Positions 18,259 to 29,040 of a DNA stretch of 64,000 nt are shown one piece after another (position 1 is the stretch's first letter; each line of letters begins with the position of its first letter). A program made the position numbers and the translations under genes. Source of the stretch: Luteimonas aestuarii (GTDB lineage Bacteria; Pseudomonadota; Gammaproteobacteria; Xanthomonadales; Xanthomonadaceae); NCBI RefSeq assembly GCF_004357985.1, contig NZ_SMTF01000002.1, positions 372,001 to 436,000 on the forward strand. Direction: 5' to 3'. The notes beneath the pieces are model-generated. The model saw only the letters and a list, made by a program, of their open reading frames with translations. It was not told the origin of the DNA and searched no databases.

Positions 18259-19701
18259 TCAGGCGATGCGCACGCGCTCGTGCGATGCGGCGATGTTCAG
18301 GGCCTCGCGGTACTTGGCCACGGTGCGCCGCGCCACCGGCACGCCGGAGGCCTTCAGCGATTCGGCCAGGCGGGCGTCGGACAGCGGTTTGCGTGGATCT
18401 TCGGCGTCGATCAGGGTGCGGATCATTTCCTGGATCGCCACGCTGGAGGCGCCGCCCCCGCCTTCGATCTCCACGCCCGATGCGAAGAAATCGCGCAACG
18501 CCAGCGTGCCGCGCGGGGTGCGCACGAACTTGCGCGCCACCGCCCGCGACACCGTGGATTCATGCATGCCGATCTCGGCGGCCACTTCGCGCAGGGTCAG
18601 CGGCCGCAGGGCGCGCCCGCCGAACTCGAGGAAGCCCGACTGCTGGCGCACCAGGCATTGCACCACCTTCATCAGCGTCTCGCCACGCGCCTCCAGGTTC
18701 TTCAGCAGCCAGCGCGCTTCCTGCAGGCGGCCACGCAGGTAGCCGGCGTCGCCTTCGCTGGCGTGCTGGATCATGCGTTCGTAGCCACGGTGGATGGTCA
18801 GCCGCGAATGGTGGCTGCCGGCCAGCGTGGCACGCCAGACGCCGTTGTGACGGGTGATCACGGCGTCGGGCACCACGTAGTGGTCCGCCGGCAGTTCGCC
18901 GTATCGGGCCCCTGGACGCGGGTCCAGCGAGCGCAGCAGTTGCAGGGCGTGGTCGGCATCGGCGTGGCTGCAGCGCAGCGCTTCGGCCAGGCCGGTGGTG
19001 CCCAGCTTGGGCAGGCGGTCGATCAGGGTTTTGGCGGCCTGCATCGCCAGCGCGCGCCCGGGCGTGTCGTCCGGCAGCGCCTGCAGCTGCAGGCACAAGC
19101 ATTCGCCGAGGTCGCGGGCACCCACGCCGACCGGGTCGAACTGCTGTATCTGGCGCAGCACCATGCCGATCTCGCCATGGTCGGCCTCGATGTCGGGCCG
19201 CAGCGCCTCGGCGATGGCGTCGAAGGATTCGCGCAGGTAGCCGTCGTCCTCGATCGCGTCGATCAGGGTGGCGCCGATGGCGCGGTCACGCGGCGACAGC
19301 GGCCCCATCTGCAGCTGCCAGGACAGGTGGTCGCGCAGCGAATCGGTCTGGGCCACGCGATGGGCCGCGTCTTCGCCGTCGCTGTCGCCGGAACCGGTGC
19401 CTGGCGTACCGTCGTAGCCGCTGCGCTCGTACCACTCGCCGTCGGCGGGGTCCCAGGCGTCGGGGGCTTCGCGTTCTGTCTCGCGCTCGCCGCGGCCGTC
19501 GTCGGCCCCGCGCTGGTCGGCGGCCGGCGGATGGGCGTGCTCGTCCTCGTCCTGCCACTCCAGCAGGGGGTTGGTTTCGATCGCCTCGGCAATCTCGGCT
19601 TCCAGCTCCAGCGAGGACAGCTGCAACAGGTGCAGCGCCTGGCGCAACTGCGGCGTCAGGACCAGGTGTTGCCCCAGCGATGTCTGCAGGCGTGCCTTCA
19701 T
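18259..19701 (-). CDS. rpoN: RNA polymerase sigma-54 factor
   Basis: The 480-residue sigma-54 directs RNA polymerase to -24/-12 promoters that need enhancer-binding ATPases. Region I is leucine/glutamine-rich (LVLTPQLRQALHLLQLSSLE). An acidic linker at about 50-120 follows, then the core-binding domain with PKLGTTGLAEALRC-type repeats and the helix-turn-helix TLREVAAEIGMHESTVSRAV. The RpoN box ARRTVAKYRE lies close to the C-terminus. It is downstream of lptB by 36 bp and upstream of hpf. Confidence 0.97.
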   Translation of the reverse strand: MKARLQTSLGQHLVLTPQLRQALHLLQLSSLELEAEIAEAIETNPLLEWQDEDEHAHPPAADQRGADDGRGERETEREAPDAWDPADGEWYERSGYDGTPGTGSGDSDGEDAAHRVAQTDSLRDHLSWQLQMGPLSPRDRAIGATLIDAIEDDGYLRESFDAIAEALRPDIEADHGEIGMVLRQIQQFDPVGVGARDLGECLCLQLQALPDDTPGRALAMQAAKTLIDRLPKLGTTGLAEALRCSHADADHALQLLRSLDPRPGARYGELPADHYVVPDAVITRHNGVWRATLAGSHHSRLTIHRGYERMIQHASEGDAGYLRGRLQEARWLLKNLEARGETLMKVVQCLVRQQSGFLEFGGRALRPLTLREVAAEIGMHESTVSRAVARKFVRTPRGTLALRDFFASGVEIEGGGGASSVAIQEMIRTLIDAEDPRKPLSDARLAESLKASGVPVARRTVAKYREALNIAASHERVRIA

Positions 19702-19737
19702 CGATTCCTTCCCAAGCCCGGGCCGGACGCGATGTGC

Positions 19738-20457
19738 CTACAGACGGAAGGATTCCCCGAGGTAGACGCGACGCACGTCCGGATTGGCCAGCAGCGCGTC
19801 CGGAGCCCCCTGCGCGAGCACGCCACCTTCGTTCAGGATATACGCACGATCGCAAATGCCCAACGTCTCGCGGACATTGTGGTCGGTGATCAGCACCCCG
19901 ATGCCGCGCTGCTTGAGGTGTTCGACGATCCGCTGGATCTCGCCGACCGAGATCGGATCCACGCCGGCGAAGGGCTCGTCCAGCAGCATCAGCCGCGGCT
20001 TGCCGGCCAGGGCGCGGGCGATCTCGACCCGGCGCCGCTCGCCGCCGGACAGGCTGGCGCCCGGCTGGTCGGCGACATGGGTGATCTGCAGTTCGTCCAG
20101 CAGGTTGGCCAGTTCGGTCTGGCGGCCGGCGCGGTCCAGGTCGTCGCGCAGTTCCAGCACCAGCATGATGTTGTCGGCCACGCTGAGCTTGCGGAACACC
20201 GACGGTTCCTGCGGCAGGTAGCCGACGCCGCGCTTGGCGCGGGTATGCATGGGCTCGGCGGTGATGTCGCGGCCATCGAGCACGATGCGCCCGGCGTCGG
20301 CCGGCACCAGGCCGACGATCATGTAGAAGCACGTCGTCTTGCCGGCACCGTTCGGGCCCAGCAGGCCGACCACCTCGCCGGCCTCGAGCGTCAGCGCGAA
20401 CTCCTTGACGACCTCGCGCTGCCTGTAGCGCTTGCGCAGCCCCTCGGCGACCAGCAT
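19738..20457 (-). CDS. lptB: LPS export ABC transporter ATPase LptB
   Basis: The 239-residue ATPase is the motor of the Lpt machine that pulls lipopolysaccharide from the inner membrane to the outer membrane. Walker [12 protein letters not shown] (about 33-43), signature [15 protein letters not shown], Walker [14 protein letters not shown] and the switch histidine in [11 protein letters not shown] are intact. The start overlaps the lptA stop by 1 bp. Confidence 0.97.
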   Translation of the reverse strand: MLVAEGLRKRYRQREVVKEFALTLEAGEVVGLLGPNGAGKTTCFYMIVGLVPADAGRIVLDGRDITAEPMHTRAKRGVGYLPQEPSVFRKLSVADNIMLVLELRDDLDRAGRQTELANLLDELQITHVADQPGASLSGGERRRVEIARALAGKPRLMLLDEPFAGVDPISVGEIQRIVEHLKQRGIGVLITDHNVRETLGICDRAYILNEGGVLAQGAPDALLANPDVRRVYLGESFRL

Positions 20458-20984
20458 CAGTCGTTCCCGCTGCCGGCCGGTGCGTCAGGGCGGTTGCGCG
20501 GCTGGAACTGCAGGCGCACGCGGCTGTTGCTGTCGCCGCCGCCGCCCTGGATCTGGCCGGTCCGGGTGTTGTAGACGATGCGTTCGCTGGCGATGCTGCC
20601 CTGGCCAGGCTGCTGGATGCTGGCGCTGCCGGTCAGTACGATGGTGTCCTGCGCGAGGTCGTAGTCGATACGGGACGCCGTGGCGTTCATGCGCCCGCCG
20701 TCGTCGAGTTCCTGCGTCATTCGGACCGGCGAGCCGGTCAGCTGCGCGACGCGGATATCGCCATCGCGGATGGTGAAATCGGCGCGTGCGGCGCGGATGT
20801 CCAGCGTGCCTTGTTTGATCTCGACATTGCCCGTGAGGATGCACGGCGCGTTGTCGACCATGCGGCAGTCGCTGGAATTGGCGATGACGTCCATGGCCTG
20901 GTTGCGGTCCGAGGAGCGCGCAATGACGTCACCGGCCGGGACCACGGCGGCAACCAGCAGCAGGCTAGCGGCGATTCGGTTCAT
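20457..20984 (-). CDS. lptA: LPS transport periplasmic bridge protein LptA
   Basis: The 175-residue protein has a signal peptide (cleavage expected near residue 22) and an OstA-like beta-jellyroll that polymerises into the periplasmic bridge for lipopolysaccharide. Conserved segments are [20 protein letters not shown] and [14 protein letters not shown]. The C-terminal 30 residues are Gly/Asn/Pro rich and look disordered. It overlaps the lptC stop by 20 bp and lptB by 1 bp. Confidence 0.94.
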   Translation of the reverse strand: MNRIAASLLLVAAVVPAGDVIARSSDRNQAMDVIANSSDCRMVDNAPCILTGNVEIKQGTLDIRAARADFTIRDGDIRVAQLTGSPVRMTQELDDGGRMNATASRIDYDLAQDTIVLTGSASIQQPGQGSIASERIVYNTRTGQIQGGGGDSNSRVRLQFQPRNRPDAPAGSGND

Positions 20985-21525
20985 GTCTCAGTCTGACCTC
21001 GGAGAGGAGTTCGATGCGCTTGTCTGCCAGGTGCGCGCGCATTCCGGTCCCGCGCATTGTAGTGCCGGGGGAGGTGGTGGTTACGACCACGGACGAGGTG
21101 GCGAGGTTGTGGTTGGGGAAGACGTCCAGTTCCTCCGTATTCATCGTGGTCGGGCGGCTGGCGCCCATCGGGCTGATCGCCACCACGTCGCCGCGCAGGC
21201 GGATCTCGTCGCTGTCCTCGTTGACCCAGCCGGACTTCGAGCGCACTTCCCAATGGCTGCCGTGGTGGTCGGGCATCAGGAACAGCGGGGTGGTCAGTTC
21301 CATGGTGCGCGCACCCGGCGTCTGCCGCAGCTCGGGGGCCTTGAGCGAAAAAGACTCCTTGCCTTCGGCGTCCAGGGTGACCAGTTCGAAGTCATGCAGC
21401 ACGTAACCCGAGCGCACCGGACCGGCCTCCACCTCGACCACCTCGTCGCGCTGCACCCAGGCGGACCACGCCGACACCAGCGCGCCGACCAGCAGCAGCA
21501 GCAGCAGGGCGGAGCGCCAGCTCAT
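20965..21525 (-). CDS. lptC: LPS export protein LptC
   Basis: The 186-residue inner-membrane protein has one N-terminal membrane helix (about 4-21) and a periplasmic jellyroll that receives lipopolysaccharide from LptBFG and passes it to LptA. Family features are GYVLHDFELVTLDAEGKESF and TEELDVFPNHNLATSSVVV. The start at 21525 overlaps the kdsC stop (ATGA). Confidence 0.92.
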   Translation of the reverse strand: MSWRSALLLLLLVGALVSAWSAWVQRDEVVEVEAGPVRSGYVLHDFELVTLDAEGKESFSLKAPELRQTPGARTMELTTPLFLMPDHHGSHWEVRSKSGWVNEDSDEIRLRGDVVAISPMGASRPTTMNTEELDVFPNHNLATSSVVVTTTSPGTTMRGTGMRAHLADKRIELLSEVRLRHEPNRR

Positions 21526-22070
21526 GCCGGTGCCCTCGCCAGCAGTGCATCCACCTTGCCCTGTGCCAGCAGCACCAGGTCGCAGAACTCGCGTGCCGCG
21601 CCATCGCCGCCGCGTGCGCGGGTGATCCAGTGCACGTCGTCGCGGATCCACGGGTGCGCGTTCGCCGGTGCCACGGCGAACCCGACCGCACGCAACACGT
21701 GCAGGTCGGGCAGGTCGTCGCCCATGAAGGCCACTTCGTCCATCGACAGCCCCAGGCGGTCGCGCAACTGCGCCACGCAGGCCAGCTTGTCCTTGACGCC
21801 GTCATGGGCTTCGAGGCCCAGCTCGCGGGCGCGGTTCAGCGCCGCCTGGCTGGTGCGCGCGGTGACGAAGGCCACCGAGATCCCGGAACGTCGCAACAGC
21901 ACCAACCCCTGTCCGTCGAGCACGTGAAACGCCTTGCTTTCGCGATGCCCGGCGTCGAAGTACAGGCGCCCGTCGGTCAGCGTGCCGTCCACGTCGAAGC
22001 AGGCCAGCCGCACCTTGGCGGCACGGGCCAGCAGGTCGGCGGGAATCTCGCGGAAAATACGGTCGTCCAT
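21522..22070 (-). CDS. kdsC: 3-deoxy-D-manno-octulosonate 8-phosphate phosphatase
   Basis: HAD phosphatase that makes free Kdo from Kdo-8-phosphate for lipopolysaccharide. The 182 residues carry CFDVDGTLTDGRLYFD (nucleophile Asp and acid Asp), VAFVTARTS, and MGDDLPDLHVLRAVG with the last metal-binding aspartates. The ATG at 22068-22070 gives the family-like N-terminus. A GTG at 22080-22082 overlapping the kdsD stop is the alternative and would add four residues. Confidence 0.94.
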   Translation of the reverse strand: MDDRIFREIPADLLARAAKVRLACFDVDGTLTDGRLYFDAGHRESKAFHVLDGQGLVLLRRSGISVAFVTARTSQAALNRARELGLEAHDGVKDKLACVAQLRDRLGLSMDEVAFMGDDLPDLHVLRAVGFAVAPANAHPWIRDDVHWITRARGGDGAAREFCDLVLLAQGKVDALLARAPA

Positions 22071-22078
22071 GTGCCTGA

Positions 22079-23077
22079 TCACACGACGCGCGCGCGCAAC
22101 AGGTCGTGGATGTTGAGCGCACCCACGACGCGTCGCTGCGCATCGAGTACCAGCAGCGCGTTGATCTTGCGGGTTTCCATCAGCCGCGCCGCCTCGACCG
22201 CCAGCGCGTCGGCGCCGATGGTGACCGGGTCGCGGGTCATCACCTCGGTGATGCGGGTGGCGCGTACGTCGATGCTGCGGTCGGCCAGCGTGCGGCGCAG
22301 GTCGCCATCGGTATACAGGCCCAGCAGGTGGCCGTCGCCGTCGACCACGGCGGTCACGCCCAGGCGCTTGCGGCTGATCTCAAGCAGGGCTTCGTCCAGC
22401 GTGGCATCGCCGCCGACGCGGGGCACGTCGTCGCCCACGTGCATCACGTCGGAGATGTGCAGCAGCAGCCGCCGGCCGAGTGCGCCGGCCGGGTGCGAAC
22501 GCGCGAAGTCGTCCGAGGTGAAGCCGCGCGCCTCCAGCAGGGCCACCGCCAGCGCGTCGCCCATCGCCAGCGAGGCGGTGGTGCTGGAGGTCGGGGCCAG
22601 GTGCAGCGGGCAGGCTTCCTCGGGCACGCTGATGTCCAGGTGCACGTCGGCGGCCTGTGCCAGCGTGGACTGCGGCCGTCCGGTCATCGCCAGCAGCACG
22701 TTGCCCTGGCGCTTGAGCACCGGCAGCAGCATCAGGATTTCGTCGGATTCCCCGGAGTACGACAGCGCCAGCACCACGTCGGCATCGGTCACCATGCCCA
22801 GGTCGCCATGGCCGGCCTCGCCCGGATGGACGTAGAACGCAGGGGTGCCGGTGGAGGCGAGGGTGGCGGCGATCTTGCGCGCGATGTGCCCGGACTTGCC
22901 CATGCCAGTGCAGACCACGCGGCCACGCCCGGCGAGGATGCGTTCGCAGGCCTGGGTGAAGGCGCCATCGATGCGCGCGGCCACGGCCTGCAATGCGCGG
23001 GCCTCGACCTCGAACACGCGACGCCCGCTGTCGGCGGGCGTTGTGGCGTGGATGGCGTGGGCGTCGTGTGCGGCCAT
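22079..23077 (-). CDS. kdsD: Arabinose-5-phosphate isomerase
   Basis: Interconverts ribulose 5-phosphate and arabinose 5-phosphate, the first committed step of Kdo synthesis. The 332 residues hold a SIS domain (VVCTGMGKSGHIARKIAATL near 54-73, and LALSYSGESDEIL) and two CBS domains (about 210-330). It is the first gene of the long leftward operon. Upstream, TAAAAT on the minus strand at 23115-23120 could be a -10 element, with no convincing -35. Confidence 0.95.
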   Translation of the reverse strand: MAAHDAHAIHATTPADSGRRVFEVEARALQAVAARIDGAFTQACERILAGRGRVVCTGMGKSGHIARKIAATLASTGTPAFYVHPGEAGHGDLGMVTDADVVLALSYSGESDEILMLLPVLKRQGNVLLAMTGRPQSTLAQAADVHLDISVPEEACPLHLAPTSSTTASLAMGDALAVALLEARGFTSDDFARSHPAGALGRRLLLHISDVMHVGDDVPRVGGDATLDEALLEISRKRLGVTAVVDGDGHLLGLYTDGDLRRTLADRSIDVRATRITEVMTRDPVTIGADALAVEAARLMETRKINALLVLDAQRRVVGALNIHDLLRARVV

Positions 23078-23197
23078 ATCCGGGCGCAGGGGTTTCCGCT
23101 AGGCTATTCCGTTCATTTTAGGCGCTTCCCGGCGCGAAATGCCCGTGAGGGCGATGCTTGGCGGCCGGGACTCATGCGCGCTTCAGCAGGATTCCCC

Positions 23198-25019
<1,822 letters not shown>

Positions 25020-25020
25020 G

Positions 25021-25743
25021 TTAGCGCAGTGCGGTCAGGCGCAGGTCGACATGGTCGCGGCCGTTGCGCTGCTGCAGCAGGCGCGCGGGGACCGGCAGGC
25101 CATCGACGATCCAGGCAGTGATGGTGCGCGCGCCATCGCGATGCACCACCTTCGTGGCGCGTTGCTGGCGGCCCTGGACCTCGATCATTTCGGTGCCTGC
25201 AGGCGTGAAGACCTGGCGGCGCGCGCGGCCATCCTCGACCAGGCGATAGGCCAGCTCGTTCCCGGACTTGAAGTCGCGCACCAGTGCGAGGTTCATCAGC
25301 ATGCCGTCCAGGTCGCCGGCCTGCAGCCGGACCGGGCCCGCGCGATCCTCGTTCACGTCACCCGACCACGTGGCCACGCCACGCGACCAGTCGTAGGTCG
25401 CGCTGCTGTTGCGGTTCTTGACCAGCATCGCCGCCAGGCCGCGTTCGCCGCGCTGGGCGTCGTTGCTCGACAGCGGGCGCCACTGGTCTCCGTTGGCCTC
25501 GAACACGGTGCTCTGGGTCAGCCGCGCGCCGGCGCCGGTGATGTCCAGGCTGTAGGTCCAGCGATTGCCGCTCTCCGGCGCCAGCGTCATCTTGCCGGTG
25601 GCCTGCATGCCCATGTAGGTCGCGCGGTAGTCGGCGGTGAACGGCTCCATCGCCATCGCCGGCATGACTGCGAACAGCAGCGCGGACACAGCCAGCAGGC
25701 GTGCCTTGCGCAGCAGGGAAAGGCGGGGGGTTGGCATGTTCAT
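25021..25743 (-). CDS. DUF3108 periplasmic protein, copy 2
   Basis: The 240-residue exported protein has a signal peptide ending near AVMPAMA. The mature part begins MEPFTADYRATYMGMQATGK and is a DUF3108 beta-barrel-like domain of unknown function. It pairs with the upstream gene as a tandem paralogue. Both share the order of STVFEANGDQWRPLS-type and GVATWSGD-type strands and a final repeated DLRL. The start overlaps the neighbour's stop by 4 bp, so the two are translationally coupled. Confidence 0.87.
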   Translation of the reverse strand: MNMPTPRLSLLRKARLLAVSALLFAVMPAMAMEPFTADYRATYMGMQATGKMTLAPESGNRWTYSLDITGAGARLTQSTVFEANGDQWRPLSSNDAQRGERGLAAMLVKNRNSSATYDWSRGVATWSGDVNEDRAGPVRLQAGDLDGMLMNLALVRDFKSGNELAYRLVEDGRARRQVFTPAGTEMIEVQGRQQRATKVVHRDGARTITAWIVDGLPVPARLLQQRNGRDHVDLRLTALR

Positions 25744-26471
25744 CGCGCTCCTCGGTACTCGACTAGGCGGAGGTCGATGCTGTCCTCGCCGTCCTCGCGT
25801 TGCAGGATGCGGACCGGCGTGGGCACGCCGTCCGCGATCCAGAAAATGGTTTCGTCATCGTCGCCGTCCGTGCGGGTGCGCTCGACACGCATCGCCTGGT
25901 ACTCCATGTCCCCGACCACGACCGGTTCGGTCTCGGCGGCGACGCGGTACTGGTGGTCGCGCACGCGCCCGCCATCGACGAAACGGTACGCCAGCGACTT
26001 GCCGGGTTCGGCGTCGCGCACGGTGGCGAGGTTGATCAGCAGCCCGCTCATGTCGCCCTCATGCAGCGGGATCTCGCGCTGGCGCCACTCGCTCAGGCGG
26101 TCGCCGGTCCATTGCGCCGTGCGTGTCCGCCAGTCGTAGGTGCCGATGATCCGCCGGTTGAGGAATGCAGCCTTGCGTACGGTGCTTTGCGAGATGGGGC
26201 GGTACTGGTCGTGGTAGGCGTCGAACACGGTGCTCTGCTCGACATTGAGTCCGAGGATGCCGGCGAAGCCGCGATTGCCGCGGATGCCCAGGTCCACGCG
26301 CCATTGTTCCAGCGCGGGATCGCCACGTTGCACGACCTGCATCGTCGCGGTGCCTGCCTGCCTGCCGTCGTGCCAGGCTTCGTAGCTGGCCACGAACGGC
26401 TCCAGCGCCGCCGCCGGGAAGGCGACGATCAGCGCAGCGGTGCCCAGGGCGGTGGCGGAGCGACGGTCCAT
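25740..26471 (-). CDS. DUF3108 periplasmic protein, copy 1
   Basis: The 243-residue exported protein has a signal peptide (cleavage near AFPAAA, residue 22). The mature domain LEPFVASYEAWHDGRQAG starts like its downstream paralogue. STVFDAYHDQYRPIS, GTYDWRTRTAQWTGD and SIDLRLVEYRG mark the shared DUF3108 fold. The ATG at 26469-26471 is used because the signal peptide begins there; the frame is open further upstream without meaning. It lies 10 bp from the purN stop, in the same transcript. Confidence 0.87.
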   Translation of the reverse strand: MDRRSATALGTAALIVAFPAAALEPFVASYEAWHDGRQAGTATMQVVQRGDPALEQWRVDLGIRGNRGFAGILGLNVEQSTVFDAYHDQYRPISQSTVRKAAFLNRRIIGTYDWRTRTAQWTGDRLSEWRQREIPLHEGDMSGLLINLATVRDAEPGKSLAYRFVDGGRVRDHQYRVAAETEPVVVGDMEYQAMRVERTRTDGDDDETIFWIADGVPTPVRILQREDGEDSIDLRLVEYRGAR

Positions 26472-26481
26472 AGGGCGCACA

Positions 26482-27165
26482 TCATGCGAAGCGGTTGTTG
26501 GATGCCAGCTGAAGCGGGCCGCGCAGCCTGCCGCCGTCGACGTGAACGCTGTGTTCATGCAGCGCGATGCGGCCGGAGGCGATCCAGCGCAGCGTCTCCA
26601 GCAGCAATGGGTGCTCGCGCGACAACACGCGCGCGGCCAGCGCATCGGCATCGTCGCCGGGCAGGACCGGCACGCGTGCCTGTGCGATCACCGGGCCGCC
26701 GTCGAGTTCGGCGGTGACGTAATGCACGCTGGCGCCATGCTCGGTTTCACCAGCGTCCAGCGCCGACTGGTGGGTGTGCAGGCCCTTGAAGAGCGGCAAC
26801 AGCGAGGGATGGATGTTGACCATGCGTCCCGGGCGTGCCTCGACCGCAGCCGCACCGATGATCCGCATGTAGCCGGCGCACACGATCAGGTCGGGGTGCA
26901 CGGCATCCACGCGTTCGAACAACGCCGCGTCGAACGCATCACGCGAGGCGAAGCCTCTTGCCCGCAGCGCCTCGGCATGGATGCCGGCATCGCGCGCGCG
27001 CTGCAGTGCCAGTGCGCCGGGTTTGTCGGAGAACACGCCGACCACTTCGGCGGCGAGAGTGCCGGCGGCGATCGCGTCGAGGATCGCCTGCAGGTTGCTG
27101 CCGCGGCCAGAGGCGAGCACGGCCAGGCGTATCGTGGCGCGGGGGGCGGAGGGGGCTGCAGGCAT
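26482..27165 (-). CDS. purN: Phosphoribosylglycinamide formyltransferase
   Basis: Adds a formyl group from 10-formyl-tetrahydrofolate to GAR, third step of purine synthesis. The 227 residues include the phosphate loop VLASGRGSNLQAIL near 16-29, CAGYMRIIG, the catalytic NIHPSLLPLFKGLHTH and the aspartate segment HYVTAELDGGPVIAQ. It is downstream of purM but not adjacent. A kelch gene and a Crp-like gene lie between them, which is unusual. Confidence 0.95.
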   Translation of the reverse strand: MPAAPSAPRATIRLAVLASGRGSNLQAILDAIAAGTLAAEVVGVFSDKPGALALQRARDAGIHAEALRARGFASRDAFDAALFERVDAVHPDLIVCAGYMRIIGAAAVEARPGRMVNIHPSLLPLFKGLHTHQSALDAGETEHGASVHYVTAELDGGPVIAQARVPVLPGDDADALAARVLSREHPLLLETLRWIASGRIALHEHSVHVDGGRLRGPLQLASNNRFA

Positions 27166-27192
27166 GGCGAGGGGAAACGGGAATCGCGCGCA

Positions 27193-28350
27193 TCATAGTG
27201 CATCGGCTTGTGCCAACCGGGCTTGTTCCGCGCGCAGCAACCAAACCGATGCCGAAGCCACGATCCGTTCGTCGTACCCGCCCAGGACCAGCACGTCGCC
27301 GTTGGCGAGCAGGGTCGCGGTCGCGAACTCACGCGCGCCGGACGAACCGCCGTCGACCAGCTGGAAGCGCCCCTGTCTGGCCCGGAGGCGCTCGACCCGC
27401 CTGTCGCCACCTGCGACGACGACGTCGCCCGACCTCGATACCACCACCGCATCGGGCAACTTGAATCGCGCGAGGTGCATGTCAGGCCCGGGCGTGAAGC
27501 GTCCGGTGGCAGGGTCGTACCACTCCGTGCTGTGGTACCGCCCCTGCTGGTCCCGGCCATCCGATCCGCCTATGACCAGTACCCGTCCGTCGGCGAGCAG
27601 GACGCTGGCGTGCTTGCGGCGTGGAAACAGCATGTCGCCGGTGCGTTCGAATCGTCCCGTGCGCGGGTCGTAGAGTTCGGCCGAACGCATCACGTCGCCG
27701 CGGCGCGACGGGGCGCCGCCGGTCACCAGCACCCGGCCATCCGCCAGCGCCGTGGCGGCGTGCCCGACCCGTGGCGTACTCATGGGGCGGGTGCCGGTGA
27801 AGCGGGACGTGGCGGGGTCGAAGATCTCCGCCGATGCCAGTACCTCGAATGCGGCGGTCTGCCCGCCGACGACCAGCACGCGGCCATCGGCAAGATGGGC
27901 GGCGCGGGCTGCCGCGCGAGGCTGCGCCATGCTGTCGGCAGGGACGAAGCGCCTGCCCGCCGGCTCGAAGATTTCCGCGCTGCCAGTGACCCCGCGGCCC
28001 GACCATCCGCCGGCGACCAGTACGCGACCACCGGGCAGGCTGGCGGCAACGTGACTGTTGCGCGGCTCGGACATCGGCGCGGTCGCTGCGAAGGCGCGGC
28101 TGGACGGTTCGTAGAGTTCGGCCGCTGCCAACGAAGCGCTGCAGCCATCACCACATCCGCCGGTGACCAGGACCTGGCCTGAGTCCAGCAACGTGGCCTG
28201 GTGCGCAGCGCGGGCCGTGGACATCGTGCCGGCCTGGACGAGGCGGGGGTGGCCTGGCTCGGCTGGTGTGGATGCATTCGATACGAAGAACACCGCGGCG
28301 GCGGCGCAGGTTCCGGCCAGCGCAGCCGGCAGCCATGGTTTGGTTTGCAT
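27193..28350 (-). CDS. Kelch-repeat beta-propeller protein, exported or membrane-anchored
   Basis: The 385-residue protein has an N-terminal hydrophobic segment (about 7-27) and about seven kelch/galactose-oxidase-type repeats of 45-50 residues. Each holds a GRVLVxGG-type strand (GQVLVTGG, GRVLVAGG, GRVLVVGG, GRVLVTGG, GRVLVIGG, GDVVVAGG, GDVLVLGG) followed by A-x-I/L-Y/F-D/E-P. A seven-bladed propeller facing the periplasm is likely. No catalytic residues are obvious, so it may bind a ligand or surface polymer. It is 81 bp downstream of a Crp-like regulator on the same strand. The pair separates purM from purN. Confidence 0.85.
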   Translation of the reverse strand: MQTKPWLPAALAGTCAAAAVFFVSNASTPAEPGHPRLVQAGTMSTARAAHQATLLDSGQVLVTGGCGDGCSASLAAAELYEPSSRAFAATAPMSEPRNSHVAASLPGGRVLVAGGWSGRGVTGSAEIFEPAGRRFVPADSMAQPRAAARAAHLADGRVLVVGGQTAAFEVLASAEIFDPATSRFTGTRPMSTPRVGHAATALADGRVLVTGGAPSRRGDVMRSAELYDPRTGRFERTGDMLFPRRKHASVLLADGRVLVIGGSDGRDQQGRYHSTEWYDPATGRFTPGPDMHLARFKLPDAVVVSRSGDVVVAGGDRRVERLRARQGRFQLVDGGSSGAREFATATLLANGDVLVLGGYDERIVASASVWLLRAEQARLAQADAL

Positions 28351-28431
28351 CGTGTCTTCCCGCAATGGATGGTGCGAGAGGTATACCGATGCCATCCGGG
28401 CCGCGCATTAACCTCGATCAAGATGCCGCGG

Positions 28432-29037
28432 TCAGCGCCTGCCGCCTGCGCGCCAGTCGCGCAACAGTCGCGACAACGCCGGCTCGGTGACGCCGATGTA
28501 GGACGCGATCTGGCGCTGCGGGAGCCACCCGACCAGTTCCGGGTAGCGGTCGGCGAACCGATGGAAGCGGGTGAGCGCGGAATCGAGCAGCAGTTCGCGC
28601 TCGCGTGCCTCCTTGCGCATCGCCATCTGCTCGGCCAGGACGCGGCCGATGCGCTCCCAGGCCTGGTGCCTTTCGTAGAGCACCGGCAGGATCGAAACCG
28701 GGAACGCCAGCGTTTCGACATCGGCGATCGCGGCGATGACGAAGGTGTTGGGCGCGCCGCTCACCACGGCCGACAGCGGCATGACGATGTCGCCCGGCCG
28801 CGAGAACGCCTTGTTGTACTCGCGCCCGGATTCGGTGACATGGAAGAAGCGAAGGAAACCCGAAGTCAGGAACCAGCAGTGCCGTGGCGGCTGGCCGATC
28901 TCGATCAGCGCCTGCCCGCCTTCGTAACGGCGTGGCTCGGCGTGCTGTCGGAGGTAGTCGAGTTCCGCGACAGGCAGCGCGGCGATGCGTCGCAGTTGGC
29001 TCGACAGCGCTTCGAATGCCTCGCCGCCGATGGCCAT
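28432..29037 (-). CDS. Crp/Fnr-type transcriptional regulator
   Basis: The 201-residue protein has a cyclic-nucleotide-binding-like beta-roll (about 20-110, with GGQALIEIGQPPRHCWFLTS and FSRPGDIV) and a C-terminal winged helix QRQIASYIGVTEPALSRLLR. The phosphate-binding RxS of true cAMP receptors and the cysteine set of Fnr are both missing. The signal is therefore unknown and may not be a nucleotide or an iron-sulfur cluster. It probably regulates itself and the kelch gene downstream. It ends 3 bp from the purM stop. Confidence 0.85.
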   Translation of the reverse strand: MAIGGEAFEALSSQLRRIAALPVAELDYLRQHAEPRRYEGGQALIEIGQPPRHCWFLTSGFLRFFHVTESGREYNKAFSRPGDIVMPLSAVVSGAPNTFVIAAIADVETLAFPVSILPVLYERHQAWERIGRVLAEQMAMRKEARERELLLDSALTRFHRFADRYPELVGWLPQRQIASYIGVTEPALSRLLRDWRAGGRR

Positions 29038-29040
29038 GGT

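Noticed and set aside
17347..20574. 1075-codon plus-strand frame opposite ptsN, hpf, rpoN and lptB
   Set aside because: Antisense shadow of four conserved genes, with no recognisable motif or ribosome site.
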